DNA of 42,120 nucleotides from Streptomyces niphimycinicus (GTDB taxonomy: Bacteria > Actinomycetota > Actinomycetes > Streptomycetales > Streptomycetaceae). The notes beneath the pieces were generated by a model that worked only from the letters and a program-made list of their open reading frames with translations, was not told the origin of the DNA and did no database searches. The position numbers and the translations under genes were made by a program. Every line of letters begins with the position of its first letter. Position 1 is the stretch's first letter. Where the stretch lies: the NCBI RefSeq assembly GCF_018883605.1, contig NZ_JAHLEM010000108.1:1-42120 (forward strand). The letters run 5' to 3'. Below are positions 7,476 through 15,101 of the stretch, piece after piece.

Positions 7476-8357
7476 TCACCACCGGACGGCCGTGAAGTCG
7501 ATCGGCCGGGGCCGCAGCAGCCCCGTGCGCTCCGCCAGCGCCCGCAGCCGCCGGGACATCTCGTCGGCGTCCAGATGGCACCGGTCCCCGTGGCCCGGCA
7601 GGATCCACTCGCAACGCAGCCGTCCGACCACCCTCGCCAGTGAGGCGGCCAGCTCCTCGATGGAGTGCCAGGTCACGCTCTCCGCCACGGCCAGATCGCC
7701 GAGCGCACGCGACCAGTAGATGCTGTCACCGCTGAAGCAGTACCGGTCGTCCGCGAGGTAGAGCACACTGCCCAGAGTGTGGCCCGGCAGCGGATGGGCG
7801 GTGACCCCCGGGCCGATCTCCACAGGCTCCAGGCCCCGGATCACCCGGTCCGCGTCGGGTGCCGCGTCCAGGTCGCCCTCGTGGATCCACAGCCGCGCGC
7901 CGAAGTGATCGGCGTAGCGACGGCCGTGTGCGGCGTGGTCGCGGTGGGTCAGCAGCACATCGGTGACGGGGCCCGACGCCGCGTAACGCCCGGCCAGCTC
8001 CCGGCTCCAGCGCGGCGTGTCGATCATCATCGCCGTGCCGGACGGCCGCGGCAGCAGATAGGAGTTGGCCCCGGCGGTGTGCTGGGAGTTGTGGCCGCAG
8101 ATCAGTACACCGTCGTCCAGGGCCATGGGGAACGGGTCGAACGCCCGGTCCGGCCGCCCGGACGCCGGGCGGATCGAGCGGGTGGGGCAGGCGAAGACGG
8201 CGGCATGCAGGCGCCGGGCCTCCCCCTCGTCGCGCGGTTGACGCACGACCTCCGACCGCCCGCCGACCTCACTGATCAGCTCGGGCGCGAACTGCCGGGC
8301 GACATCGCAGTTGGTACAGCGGTCGTCCACGTACCAGTTGTCATGCCAGTCGTCCAT
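7476..8357 (-). CDS. MBL-fold hydrolase with degenerate ferredoxin-like N-terminus
   Basis: A 293-residue two-part protein. Residues 1-65 resemble a single-cluster ferredoxin: C14-x2-C17 and later C57-P (FACPTRSIR). The third cysteine expected at position 20 is Ala, so a normal 4Fe-4S cluster is doubtful. Residues about 80-290 are a metallo-beta-lactamase fold with LTHRDHAAHG, LPGHTLGSVLY, FSGDSIYW and ILPGHGD, the ligands for a dinuclear metal site. The substrate is unknown; the fold covers thioester, lactone and phosphodiester hydrolases. The ATG at 8357 follows GGAAGGAG. It is a single gene upstream of fabG on the same strand, with about 250 bases between them. Confidence 0.82.
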   Translation of the reverse strand: MDDWHDNWYVDDRCTNCDVARQFAPELISEVGGRSEVVRQPRDEGEARRLHAAVFACPTRSIRPASGRPDRAFDPFPMALDDGVLICGHNSQHTAGANSYLLPRPSGTAMMIDTPRWSRELAGRYAASGPVTDVLLTHRDHAAHGRRYADHFGARLWIHEGDLDAAPDADRVIRGLEPVEIGPGVTAHPLPGHTLGSVLYLADDRYCFSGDSIYWSRALGDLAVAESVTWHSIEELAASLARVVGRLRCEWILPGHGDRCHLDADEMSRRLRALAERTGLLRPRPIDFTAVRW

Positions 8358-8451
8358 GACGGACTCCTTCCGGGAATGCGGCCCCGACCGGGACCGCCCT
8401 TCCAGGGATAACCAGTCGCGGACAAAACCGGTAGGCCCTGCCGATCTTGTA

Positions 8452-8486
8452 CTTTCGGGCCGGGACCTATCTGACCGGCCCGAAAG
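8452..8486. terminator. Perfect 12-bp hairpin between the GHKL relic and the MBL gene
   Basis: CTTTCGGGCCGG (8452-8463) pairs perfectly with 8475-8486 around an 11-base loop. It lies about 90 bases downstream of the end of the broken ATPase gene and about 95 bases before the MBL start, both on the minus strand. It most likely was the ATPase gene's terminator. A leader hairpin for the MBL gene is the alternative. Confidence 0.6.
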
Positions 8487-8575
8487 CTCCCGGGCAACCT
8501 GTCGCGAAAAGCGTTGACATTTACGGCTCCGACATCTCCCGTGGCCTGCTGCGACCGGCACTCGTCGGGAGCGAA

Positions 8576-8916
8576 AACGCATTCGCACCACACCGTCTTG
8601 CCGACGCCCCGCTCCGCCACCCCCCACTTCGACGCGAGCGCGTCCACGAGCAACAGCCCGCGCCCGCCCTCCGCCTCGTCGTCCCGGTCACGGAGCACCG
8701 GGCGCCGCTCGTCACGGGCGTCGGACACCTCGATACGGGCCGAGACGGGGCCGCCCGGCCCTCCGGGCCGGGCGGGGGCTGCACGCTGAGCCGCAGATGG
8801 AAGTTCCGGCCGGGCACATGCCCATGGCTCGCGGCGTTCGCCGCGAGTTCGCCCATCTCGAACGTACCGCTAGGGGAATTTTCGCCATTCACGTCACCGA
8901 GCGTGGCGAAGCGCAC
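8576..8916 (-). pseudogene. Broken GHKL ATPase gene (anti-sigma/RsbW-like), frameshifted
   Basis: Two minus-strand frames together resemble the abundant Streptomyces RsbW-like ATP-binding proteins. The first frame, from GTG at 8916, gives MGELAANAASHGHVPGRNFHLRLSV (N-box, about 8860-8785). Family resemblance then moves to another frame, which gives VSARIEVSDARDERRP and later EGGRGLLLVDALASKWGV and GKTVWCEC (G1/G2 boxes, to about 8576). The switch falls in a C/G-run stretch near 8755-8780 and needs one lost base or two gained. The 5' half starts right after an in-frame TAG and lacks the usual first ~40 residues. The 3' frame has no stop at the normal position. A relic is the best call; a sequencing error could explain the shift but not the other two defects. 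Confidence 0.65.
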
Positions 8917-9068
8917 CTAGCCTGACCAGAGGGGCGCCGGGTACGCAGGGTCGCGGCACGGACACACGCGATGCCCGTACGGGAGTCATGCCGTGCCGCC
9001 GAGCGGCAGCGGGGCGTTCCTCGGCCGTCTCACGGCCGGGGAGTTCGGCGCGTAACCATCCGTTTTCA

Positions 9069-9094
9069 GGCCGCCCTGGGCAACCGGGGCGGCC
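9069..9094. other. Short hairpin upstream of the toxin locus
   Basis: GGCCGCCC (9069-9076) pairs with GGGCGGCC (9087-9094) around a 10-base loop. It lies about 75 bases before the SseB-like start, in the ~250-base gap between the divergent ATPase relic and the toxin operon. No clear -35/-10 pair was found in that gap. Confidence 0.35.
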
Positions 9095-9166
9095 ACTGTC
9101 GCGTGATCGCACAGAGCGGTGTGGCGGTCACCCGTGGTGTCGTTCCCCTGTGTGAAAATAACCCTC

Positions 9167-9589
9167 ATGTTTGGGGGAGGGGACGGTAGGCCGCCTGGTC
9201 AGGGCGGCAAAATAACGCTGGCGGATCTCGTCCGCCAGGAGACCGCCGCGCGGCTGACGGAGCGCGAGAAGTGGGTGGCGCTGCGGACCGCGCGGCTGTA
9301 CTTCCAGCGCCCGGAGCACCCGGGCTTCCTGATCTCGGAGACCGCCGAAGGCGGCCCGCTGGTCCCGGTCTTCACCTCGCTCGAAGGGCTCGCGCTCTTC
9401 GCGGGGGCGTGCGGCTGGGCGTCCACGACGGTCGAGGACCTGGTGGACCTGCTGCCCGAGGGCGTACGGGCGTTGGTGGATCCGCTGGGTGAGCGCCCCT
9501 TCCTGCTGGACGCGCGGACGCTGCGCGAGGCGGAGGACCAGGAGGCGGACGAGGACCAGGTGGAGGGGGCCGACGGTGGCGGATCCTGA
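9167..9589 (+). CDS. SseB-family protein, first gene of the Rhs toxin locus
   Basis: A 140-residue protein with a SseB N-terminal-type domain. The recognisable core is PVFTSLEGLALFAG, then DLVDLLPEGVRALVDPLGERPFLLDARTL (about residues 65-120). The C-terminus is acidic. SseB-like domains often accompany secreted proteins and toxins in actinomycetes, but a biochemical role is not established. The ATG at 9167 is preferred; it directly follows TGTGAAAATAACCCTC with no ribosome site, so a leaderless start is possible. The last 14 bases overlap the next gene, so the three genes 9167-14527 form a tightly coupled operon. A chaperone or immunity-like role toward the toxin is inference. Confidence 0.75.
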   Translation: MFGGGDGRPPGQGGKITLADLVRQETAARLTEREKWVALRTARLYFQRPEHPGFLISETAEGGPLVPVFTSLEGLALFAGACGWASTTVEDLVDLLPEGVRALVDPLGERPFLLDARTLREAEDQEADEDQVEGADGGGS

Positions 9590-10097
9590 CGCGCGGAATG
9601 TGAACCGCGCCCCCAGCGAGGGCGGTGAACACGGCAAATACGGCGGAAACGAAGGCGCCGACGGCTACAAGATCGAGATCGCGTCGGTGAAGGGCCTGAT
9701 CGCCCCGCTGGAGGAGTCGGTCGTCGGAGCCCGCGCCGTGAAGAACGGCCAGGAGAAGCTGACGGCCTACCTCCAGTACTGCGGCGCGCCCGAACTCCTG
9801 GAATCCGGCAAGGGATTCCTCAAGGAGTGGGGCTTCGGCATGGGGGAACTGGCCGATCACGCGGATGCGGTCGTGGAGCGGCTGTACGAGGCCGTGGCCG
9901 CTTACATGCTGGCGGATCTGCTGCGGGTGAAGGACTTCTGGCCCTCGGACGAGAACATGGCCAAGCTCCCCTCGGGCGGCGCGGGCAAGTGGTCCTGGGA
10001 GCATGTGGGCGCGCCCGAGATGGAGAAGCGCCCGGAGGACACGGCGTTGTCGAAGTTCGCGCGCAAGTTGCAGAGTGAGTACGGGGACGAGTCCTGA
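9576..10097 (+). CDS. WXG-like helical protein, putative secretion partner of the Rhs toxin
   Basis: A 173-residue protein. It has a disordered Gly-rich N-terminus (1-30), then a helical region of about 35-125 with a WGFG turn at 85-88 inside FLKEWGFGMGELADHADAVVERL. That helix-WxG-helix pattern is reminiscent of WXG100/ESX-type proteins, though the match is loose and no family is firmly recognised. The GTG at 9576 (VADPDARNVN) is preceded by GGAGGG and overlaps the SseB-like gene by 14 bases. Its TGA overlaps the ATG of the giant Rhs gene by one base (TGATG), so translation is coupled. By position it is probably a type VII-style export partner or chaperone for the toxin (inference). Confidence 0.7.
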   Translation: MADPDARNVNRAPSEGGEHGKYGGNEGADGYKIEIASVKGLIAPLEESVVGARAVKNGQEKLTAYLQYCGAPELLESGKGFLKEWGFGMGELADHADAVVERLYEAVAAYMLADLLRVKDFWPSDENMAKLPSGGAGKWSWEHVGAPEMEKRPEDTALSKFARKLQSEYGDES

Positions 10098-13000
10098 TGG
10101 GCGATCCGGACGCGGGGCGGGCCCCGCAGATACGGATACCGGTGGATGCGCGGCCCAAGGACCTGATCCCCGGCAATCCGGATGACATCGACGACCTGGT
10201 GCTGGAGCTGCGCGCGTACGCGGGCGCCTTCCAGGACGGCAAGGACAAGCTGAGGCCGCTGGAGCTGGCGGAGTGGTCGGGCGAGGGCGCGAGTGAGTTC
10301 CGTAAGTCGGTCGACCGGCTGCCGAAGGAACTGACCTCGGGCCATGACCAGTTCACCCATGCGGCGAGTGCGCTGGCGGCGTACGCGACCAAGCTGCGGT
10401 CGGTGCAGAAGCGCTGTGAGCCGATCATCGAGGACGCGGACGCGGCACGGGCGGCGTCCAAGTCGCACAACACGAAGGTCGAGACGTACAACGACGCGGT
10501 GAAGCGCGGCGACGAGCAGTTGCCGGACCGGCCCTCGGAGACCGATCCGGGCATCGCCGCGATGGAGTCGTGTGTCGGTCGGCTGGACAAGCTGATCGAG
10601 GAGTTACAGCTCGTCGTCGACGCGTCGAAGAAGAAGATCGACAAGGCGGCGGAGAAGGCTCCCAACAAGCCGAGCAACTGGCACAAGCTCGGCGACAGCT
10701 TCAAGGACGGGCTGTGGAAGGTCCACCACGGCATCCTGGGCCTGGGCGAGATCCCCGCCTCGATCGTCAAGGGCGACGGCAAGGGCCTGGCGATGCAGTT
10801 GGCCGGTATGGCGGACGGCGCGGCGTACGCGGCCCAGCACCCCAAGGAGTTCGCCAAGGCGGTCACGAACTGGGACATGTGGTCCAAGGACCCGCTGCGC
10901 GCGGCGGGCGAGATCACCCCGTCGCTGCTGCTGGCCCTGGCCACAGGCGGTGCGAGCGCGCTGCGCAAGGAGCTCCGGACGGGCCAGACCGCCGCGCAGC
11001 GGCTGGCGCTCCGCAAGAGGGACCTGGGCCGGGACGGCGAGGCGTCCCGCCGGGCGGACAGCGACGGCACGCACGACCGGCATACGCACGACAAGGACTG
11101 CGAGACCGACCCGGTCGACGTCGCCACCGGCGAGATGGTCATGCCGGCCACGGACGTGTCCCTGCCCGGGGCGCTCCCCCTGGTCCTGGAGCGCACCTTC
11201 GTCTCCGGGCACACCTGCGGCGGCTGGTTCGGCCGCACCTGGGCGGCCACGCTCGACCAGCGCCTGGAGCTGGACGCGGACGGGATCGTGTTCGTCACGG
11301 CCGACGGCATGGTGCTGCGCTACGGGGTGCCGACGCCCGGCGAGGACACGTATCCGGCGCGGGGCCCGCGCTGGCCGCTGCGCTGGGACGGCGCGGCGGG
11401 CGGCACGATGCGGATCGAGATCCCCGAGCGGTCCCGCACGCTGCACTTCACCCCGCTGGGCGGCAACGGCAATGAGCTCCCCCTCGAGGTGATCGAGGAC
11501 CGCAATGGCCGGTCCATCACGTTCACCTACGACGAGGAGGGCACCCCGCGCGAGGTGGCGCACTCCGGCGGGTATCGCATCGCGATCGACACCGATCCGG
11601 AGCTCGCGCGCATCACCGGACTGCGGCTCCTGGGCGTCGGCGCCGCCGAGGGGGGCACCACGCTGGTGTCCTTCGGCTACAACGGCGCGGGCGACCTGAC
11701 CGAGGTCTTCAACTCCGCCGCCGAGCCGATGCGGTTCACCTACGACGACCAGCACCGCGTCACCTCATGGACCGACCGCAACGGCACCAGCTTCGGGTAC
11801 GTCTATGACCACCGGGGCCGGGTGCTGCGCACCATCGGCTCGGACGACATGATGACCGGCCGCTTCCACTACGACGAGGCGTCCCGCACCACCGTCTACA
11901 CGGACTCGCTCGGCCATCGCATCACGTACGTCTTCGACGAGGCGTACCGGACGGTGTCCCGCACCGACGCGCTGGGCCGCACCACCCACACCGAGTGGGC
12001 TCCGGGGACGCGCCGCCTGCCGCTGTCGGTGACCGACCCGCTGGGCCACACCACGCGTTACGCGTACGACGACTCCGGCAACCTGATACGCGTCGACCGC
12101 CCGGACGGCACGTCGGCCACGGCCACCTACGACGGGGACGGCCGGCCGCTGGAGGTGCGCGAACCGGACGGCGCGGTGTGGCGCCACGCGTACGACGAGC
12201 GGGGCAACCGCGTCCGGACGACGGACCCTGCGGGCGCGGAGACGCACTACGCGTATGACGAGTCGGGGAACCTGACCTCGGTCGTCGATCCGCTGGGCCA
12301 TGCGGTGACGGTGGTGTGCGACGCGGCGGGCCTGCCGGTGGAAATCACCGACGCGCTGGGCAACACGACCACCGTCCGCCGGGGCACCCACGGCCGCATC
12401 ACCCGCGTCACCGATCCCCTGGGCCATGTCACCCGCCAGGGCTGGACCATCGAGGGCAAGCCCGCCTGGCGCACCCGGCCGGACGGCAGCCGCGAGACCT
12501 GGACCTGGGACGCCGAGGGCAACCTCACCGAACACACCGACCCGGCGGGCAACACCACCCGCCACACCCACACCCACTTCGACCTCCCGGCGACGCGTAC
12601 GGACCCGGACGGGGCGACGTACGCCTTCGCCTACGACACCGAGCTGCGCCTGACGGCGGTGACGAATCCGCAGGGCCGGACGTGGACGTACGCCTATGAC
12701 GGGTCGGGACAGGTCACCTCCGAAACGGACTTCAACGGCCGCACGCTGAGGTACGAGCACGACGCGGCGGGCCGCCTGATATCCCGGGAGAACGGCGCGG
12801 GCGAGGCGCTGGCCTACACGCGTGACGCGCTGGGCCGCACGCTCGCCACACGCACGGCGGACGGCACGGAGACGACGTTCGCGTACGACGCGGCGAGCCG
12901 CCTGACGCGGGCGGCGAACCCGGACACCGAGCTGAGCCGTACGTACGACGTGCGGGGCCGGGTCGTGACGGAGACGGTGGGCGACCGTACGACGTCGTAC

Positions 13001-14527
13001 GCATACGACGCGGCGGGCAACCGCACCGAGCGGATCACCCCGAGCGGCCTGCGCTCGACCTGGACCTACGACGCGGCAGGCCGCCCCACGACGCTCACCA
13101 CGGCGGACAACTCCGTGCACTTCGCGTACGACGCGGCGGGCCGGGAAACGTCCCGCACCTTCGGCGACGACGTGACCCTGGCCCAGGCGTGGGACGCCCT
13201 GGACCGCATGACGGGCCAGACCGTCACCGGCCCGGCCAACGCCCTCGTCCAGCACCGGGCGTACGGCTACCGGCCCGACGACCACCTCACCGAAATCCGC
13301 GAGCTGACGTCCGGGACCCGCCGCTTCGACCTCGACCCGGTCGGCCGCGTGACGGCGGTCCACGCCCACGGCTGGACCGAGACCTACGCCTACGACGCGG
13401 CGGGCAACCTGACGCACGCCACGGCCCCGGCCCACGAGGCGTCCGGCGACCGGGAGTTCACGGGCACGGTGATCCACCGAGCGGGCCGCACCACATACGA
13501 ACACGACACCCAGGGCCGCCTGACCCGCCGCACCCGCAAACTCCTCAACGGCCAGACCCGCACCTGGACCTACACCTGGAACGCGGAAGACCGCCTCACC
13601 AAGGCCACCACCCCCGACGGCGACCACTGGCACTACACCTACGACCCACTGGGCCGCCGCACCGCAAAACAACGCGTCGCGAAGGACGGCACGGCCGCCG
13701 ACCGAATCGACTTCACCTGGGACGGCACCCGCCTGGCCGAACAGACGGCGGCCGAGGGCCCGACGCTGACCTGGGACTACGCCCCAGAAACCCACCGCCC
13801 GATAACCCAGACGGAGCACCGCCCGCCGCGTGAGCCGGTGGAGGAAGCGTCATCGATTCTCCGCCGCCTGACCGACGCGACTGCCCAATCGGAATACGAC
13901 GCCCGCTTCCACGCCATCATCACCGACCTGGTCGGCACCCCCACCGAACTGGTCTCCCCCGACGGCACCCTCGCCTGGCAACACCGCACCACCCTCTGGG
14001 GCACCCCCCTCCCCGCCCCACCCGGCTCAGCCGACTGCCCCCTCCGCTTCCCCGGCCAATACGCCGACCCGGAAACCGGCCTCCACTACAACTACTTCCG
14101 CCACTACGACCCAGAAACCGCGCGCTACACCTCGCCCGATCCGTTGGGCCTTGAGCCTTCGCCAAACCACCACGCCTATGTCGAAAGCCCCTTTGCTTGG
14201 ATCGATCCGCTGGGATTAGCACCGGATTGCCCGGATAAGCTGTCCCGCGGCGAGAAGGTACAAAGAGCCCAAGGGTTGGGCGAACTCAATGAAGCACAAC
14301 TCAAAAACCTCAAGCGATTCATGAAGGGGAGTCCTGCGGTCGCAGAAATCCCCATCATCAAACAGCTTCCCGATGGGAATGTCGAGTTCAGCTACAAGGT
14401 TCCCGGCAGGGTCCCCGGATCCTATGCGGTATACACGAAGGAAGTCGACATCGACGGCAATACGATCAACGCCTACAAGACCACTTGGGATCCAGACGGG
14501 AATGTGGTACACGTGAAACCTAAGTAA
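10097..14527 (+). CDS. WXG-Rhs polymorphic toxin with C-terminal toxin tip
   Basis: A 1476-residue polymorphic toxin. Domains in order: a helical N-terminus with W60-S-G (EWSGEGASEFRK), a WXG100-like type VII signal; a hydrophobic linker (about 225-300); DUF6531-type DPVDVATGEM at 338-347; and a long run of YD/Rhs repeats (about 480-1240, many YDxxGR/N). The Rhs core follows (GLHYNYFRHYDPETARYTSPDPLGL), with a second PLGLAPD box. The final ~99 residues (1378-1476) are the variable tip, containing VEFSYKVPGRVPGSYAVYTKEV and ending KTTWDPDGNVVHVKPK. I cannot assign the tip firmly; a small nuclease fold is plausible. DNA from about 14140 on is clearly AT-richer than the Rhs body (29 of 60 G/C at 14281-14340 against 45 of 60 at 13021-13080), as expected for a swapped-in toxin module. 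Confidence 0.92.
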   Translation: MGDPDAGRAPQIRIPVDARPKDLIPGNPDDIDDLVLELRAYAGAFQDGKDKLRPLELAEWSGEGASEFRKSVDRLPKELTSGHDQFTHAASALAAYATKLRSVQKRCEPIIEDADAARAASKSHNTKVETYNDAVKRGDEQLPDRPSETDPGIAAMESCVGRLDKLIEELQLVVDASKKKIDKAAEKAPNKPSNWHKLGDSFKDGLWKVHHGILGLGEIPASIVKGDGKGLAMQLAGMADGAAYAAQHPKEFAKAVTNWDMWSKDPLRAAGEITPSLLLALATGGASALRKELRTGQTAAQRLALRKRDLGRDGEASRRADSDGTHDRHTHDKDCETDPVDVATGEMVMPATDVSLPGALPLVLERTFVSGHTCGGWFGRTWAATLDQRLELDADGIVFVTADGMVLRYGVPTPGEDTYPARGPRWPLRWDGAAGGTMRIEIPERSRTLHFTPLGGNGNELPLEVIEDRNGRSITFTYDEEGTPREVAHSGGYRIAIDTDPELARITGLRLLGVGAAEGGTTLVSFGYNGAGDLTEVFNSAAEPMRFTYDDQHRVTSWTDRNGTSFGYVYDHRGRVLRTIGSDDMMTGRFHYDEASRTTVYTDSLGHRITYVFDEAYRTVSRTDALGRTTHTEWAPGTRRLPLSVTDPLGHTTRYAYDDSGNLIRVDRPDGTSATATYDGDGRPLEVREPDGAVWRHAYDERGNRVRTTDPAGAETHYAYDESGNLTSVVDPLGHAVTVVCDAAGLPVEITDALGNTTTVRRGTHGRITRVTDPLGHVTRQGWTIEGKPAWRTRPDGSRETWTWDAEGNLTEHTDPAGNTTRHTHTHFDLPATRTDPDGATYAFAYDTELRLTAVTNPQGRTWTYAYDGSGQVTSETDFNGRTLRYEHDAAGRLISRENGAGEALAYTRDALGRTLATRTADGTETTFAYDAASRLTRAANPDTELSRTYDVRGRVVTETVGDRTTSYAYDAAGNRTERITPSGLRSTWTYDAAGRPTTLTTADNSVHFAYDAAGRETSRTFGDDVTLAQAWDALDRMTGQTVTGPANALVQHRAYGYRPDDHLTEIRELTSGTRRFDLDPVGRVTAVHAHGWTETYAYDAAGNLTHATAPAHEASGDREFTGTVIHRAGRTTYEHDTQGRLTRRTRKLLNGQTRTWTYTWNAEDRLTKATTPDGDHWHYTYDPLGRRTAKQRVAKDGTAADRIDFTWDGTRLAEQTAAEGPTLTWDYAPETHRPITQTEHRPPREPVEEASSILRRLTDATAQSEYDARFHAIITDLVGTPTELVSPDGTLAWQHRTTLWGTPLPAPPGSADCPLRFPGQYADPETGLHYNYFRHYDPETARYTSPDPLGLEPSPNHHAYVESPFAWIDPLGLAPDCPDKLSRGEKVQRAQGLGELNEAQLKNLKRFMKGSPAVAEIPIIKQLPDGNVEFSYKVPGRVPGSYAVYTKEVDIDGNTINAYKTTWDPDGNVVHVKPK

Positions 14528-14557
14528 GTCTCGCAGCACCCACCCCGAAGGAACTCC

Positions 14558-14914
14558 GTGCATCAACAAGAGGTCCGAAACCTTCTCGATCTGCTTAATC
14601 TGAATGGACGCATCGATGACCTGACCGCCGCCGCACAGTCGGCAAGTCGCGGCCAAATCGACGAGGCTGTCTATCTCAATCCAGAAATCGCGATTGCCGC
14701 TCTAGCAAAATTCATCGCCGGTGACATCTCGGCGCAGGATCTTATCGACTGGGCGGAGGTTGTGCATTCTTTGGACACCATTGGCGTCACCGAAGAGCAT
14801 CAGGATTTGCTACTTCAATTCATCTTTGAAATCTCCACTCCAGAGCTATTTGACGAGATCAACGTGGAGACCTGTTCCCGGTGGGTCGGTAGGCTGCAGC
14901 GGGCGATTCCGTGA
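14558..14914 (+). CDS. Candidate immunity protein for the Rhs toxin
   Basis: A 118-residue acidic, all-helical-looking soluble protein (MHQQEVRNLLDLLNLNGRIDD at the start), with no signal peptide or membrane segment. It begins 30 bases after the toxin gene stops; GTG at 14558 follows GAAGGA. It shares the toxin tip's lower GC and non-Streptomyces codon use (for example CTT, AAA, ATT and TTA-rich stretches absent nearby). Position immediately downstream of an Rhs tip plus matching composition is the classic layout of a cognate immunity gene, so I infer that it binds and blocks the toxin tip in the cytoplasm. No family name is recognised from sequence. Confidence 0.75.
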   Translation: MHQQEVRNLLDLLNLNGRIDDLTAAAQSASRGQIDEAVYLNPEIAIAALAKFIAGDISAQDLIDWAEVVHSLDTIGVTEEHQDLLLQFIFEISTPELFDEINVETCSRWVGRLQRAIP

Positions 14915-14954
14915 CCCTGAAGAGTACTTGCCAGTAAAAGCGACTGCCGCCGCA

Positions 14955-14984
14955 GGGCCCCAGGCGCGTCGCCGCCTGGAGCCC
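14955..14984 (+). terminator. Hairpin after the toxin-immunity operon
   Basis: GGGC-C-CCAGGCG (14955-14966) pairs with CGCCTGG-A-GCCC (14973-14984) over about 11 bp with one C/A mismatch and a 6-base loop. It lies 40 bases after the immunity stop and 117 bases before tldD. Confidence 0.55.
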
Positions 14985-15101
14985 CGGGCTCCGGGGCAAA
15001 TACCGCGCCCCGTGTCGTAGCGGCATGGTTCACTGCCGACAGGCAGAACGCTCCGCACACAGACCACAGACACGACGAACACGACTGAAGGGGAGTCGCC
15101 C

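Noticed and set aside
8514..8543. TTGACA upstream of the MBL gene region on the plus strand
   Set aside because: No TANNNT at proper distance and no plus-strand gene follows.
11765..13819. 684-codon minus-strand open frame inside the Rhs gene
   Set aside because: Rhs YD repeats generate long antisense frames of Val/Arg/Gly; no family resemblance and no start signal.
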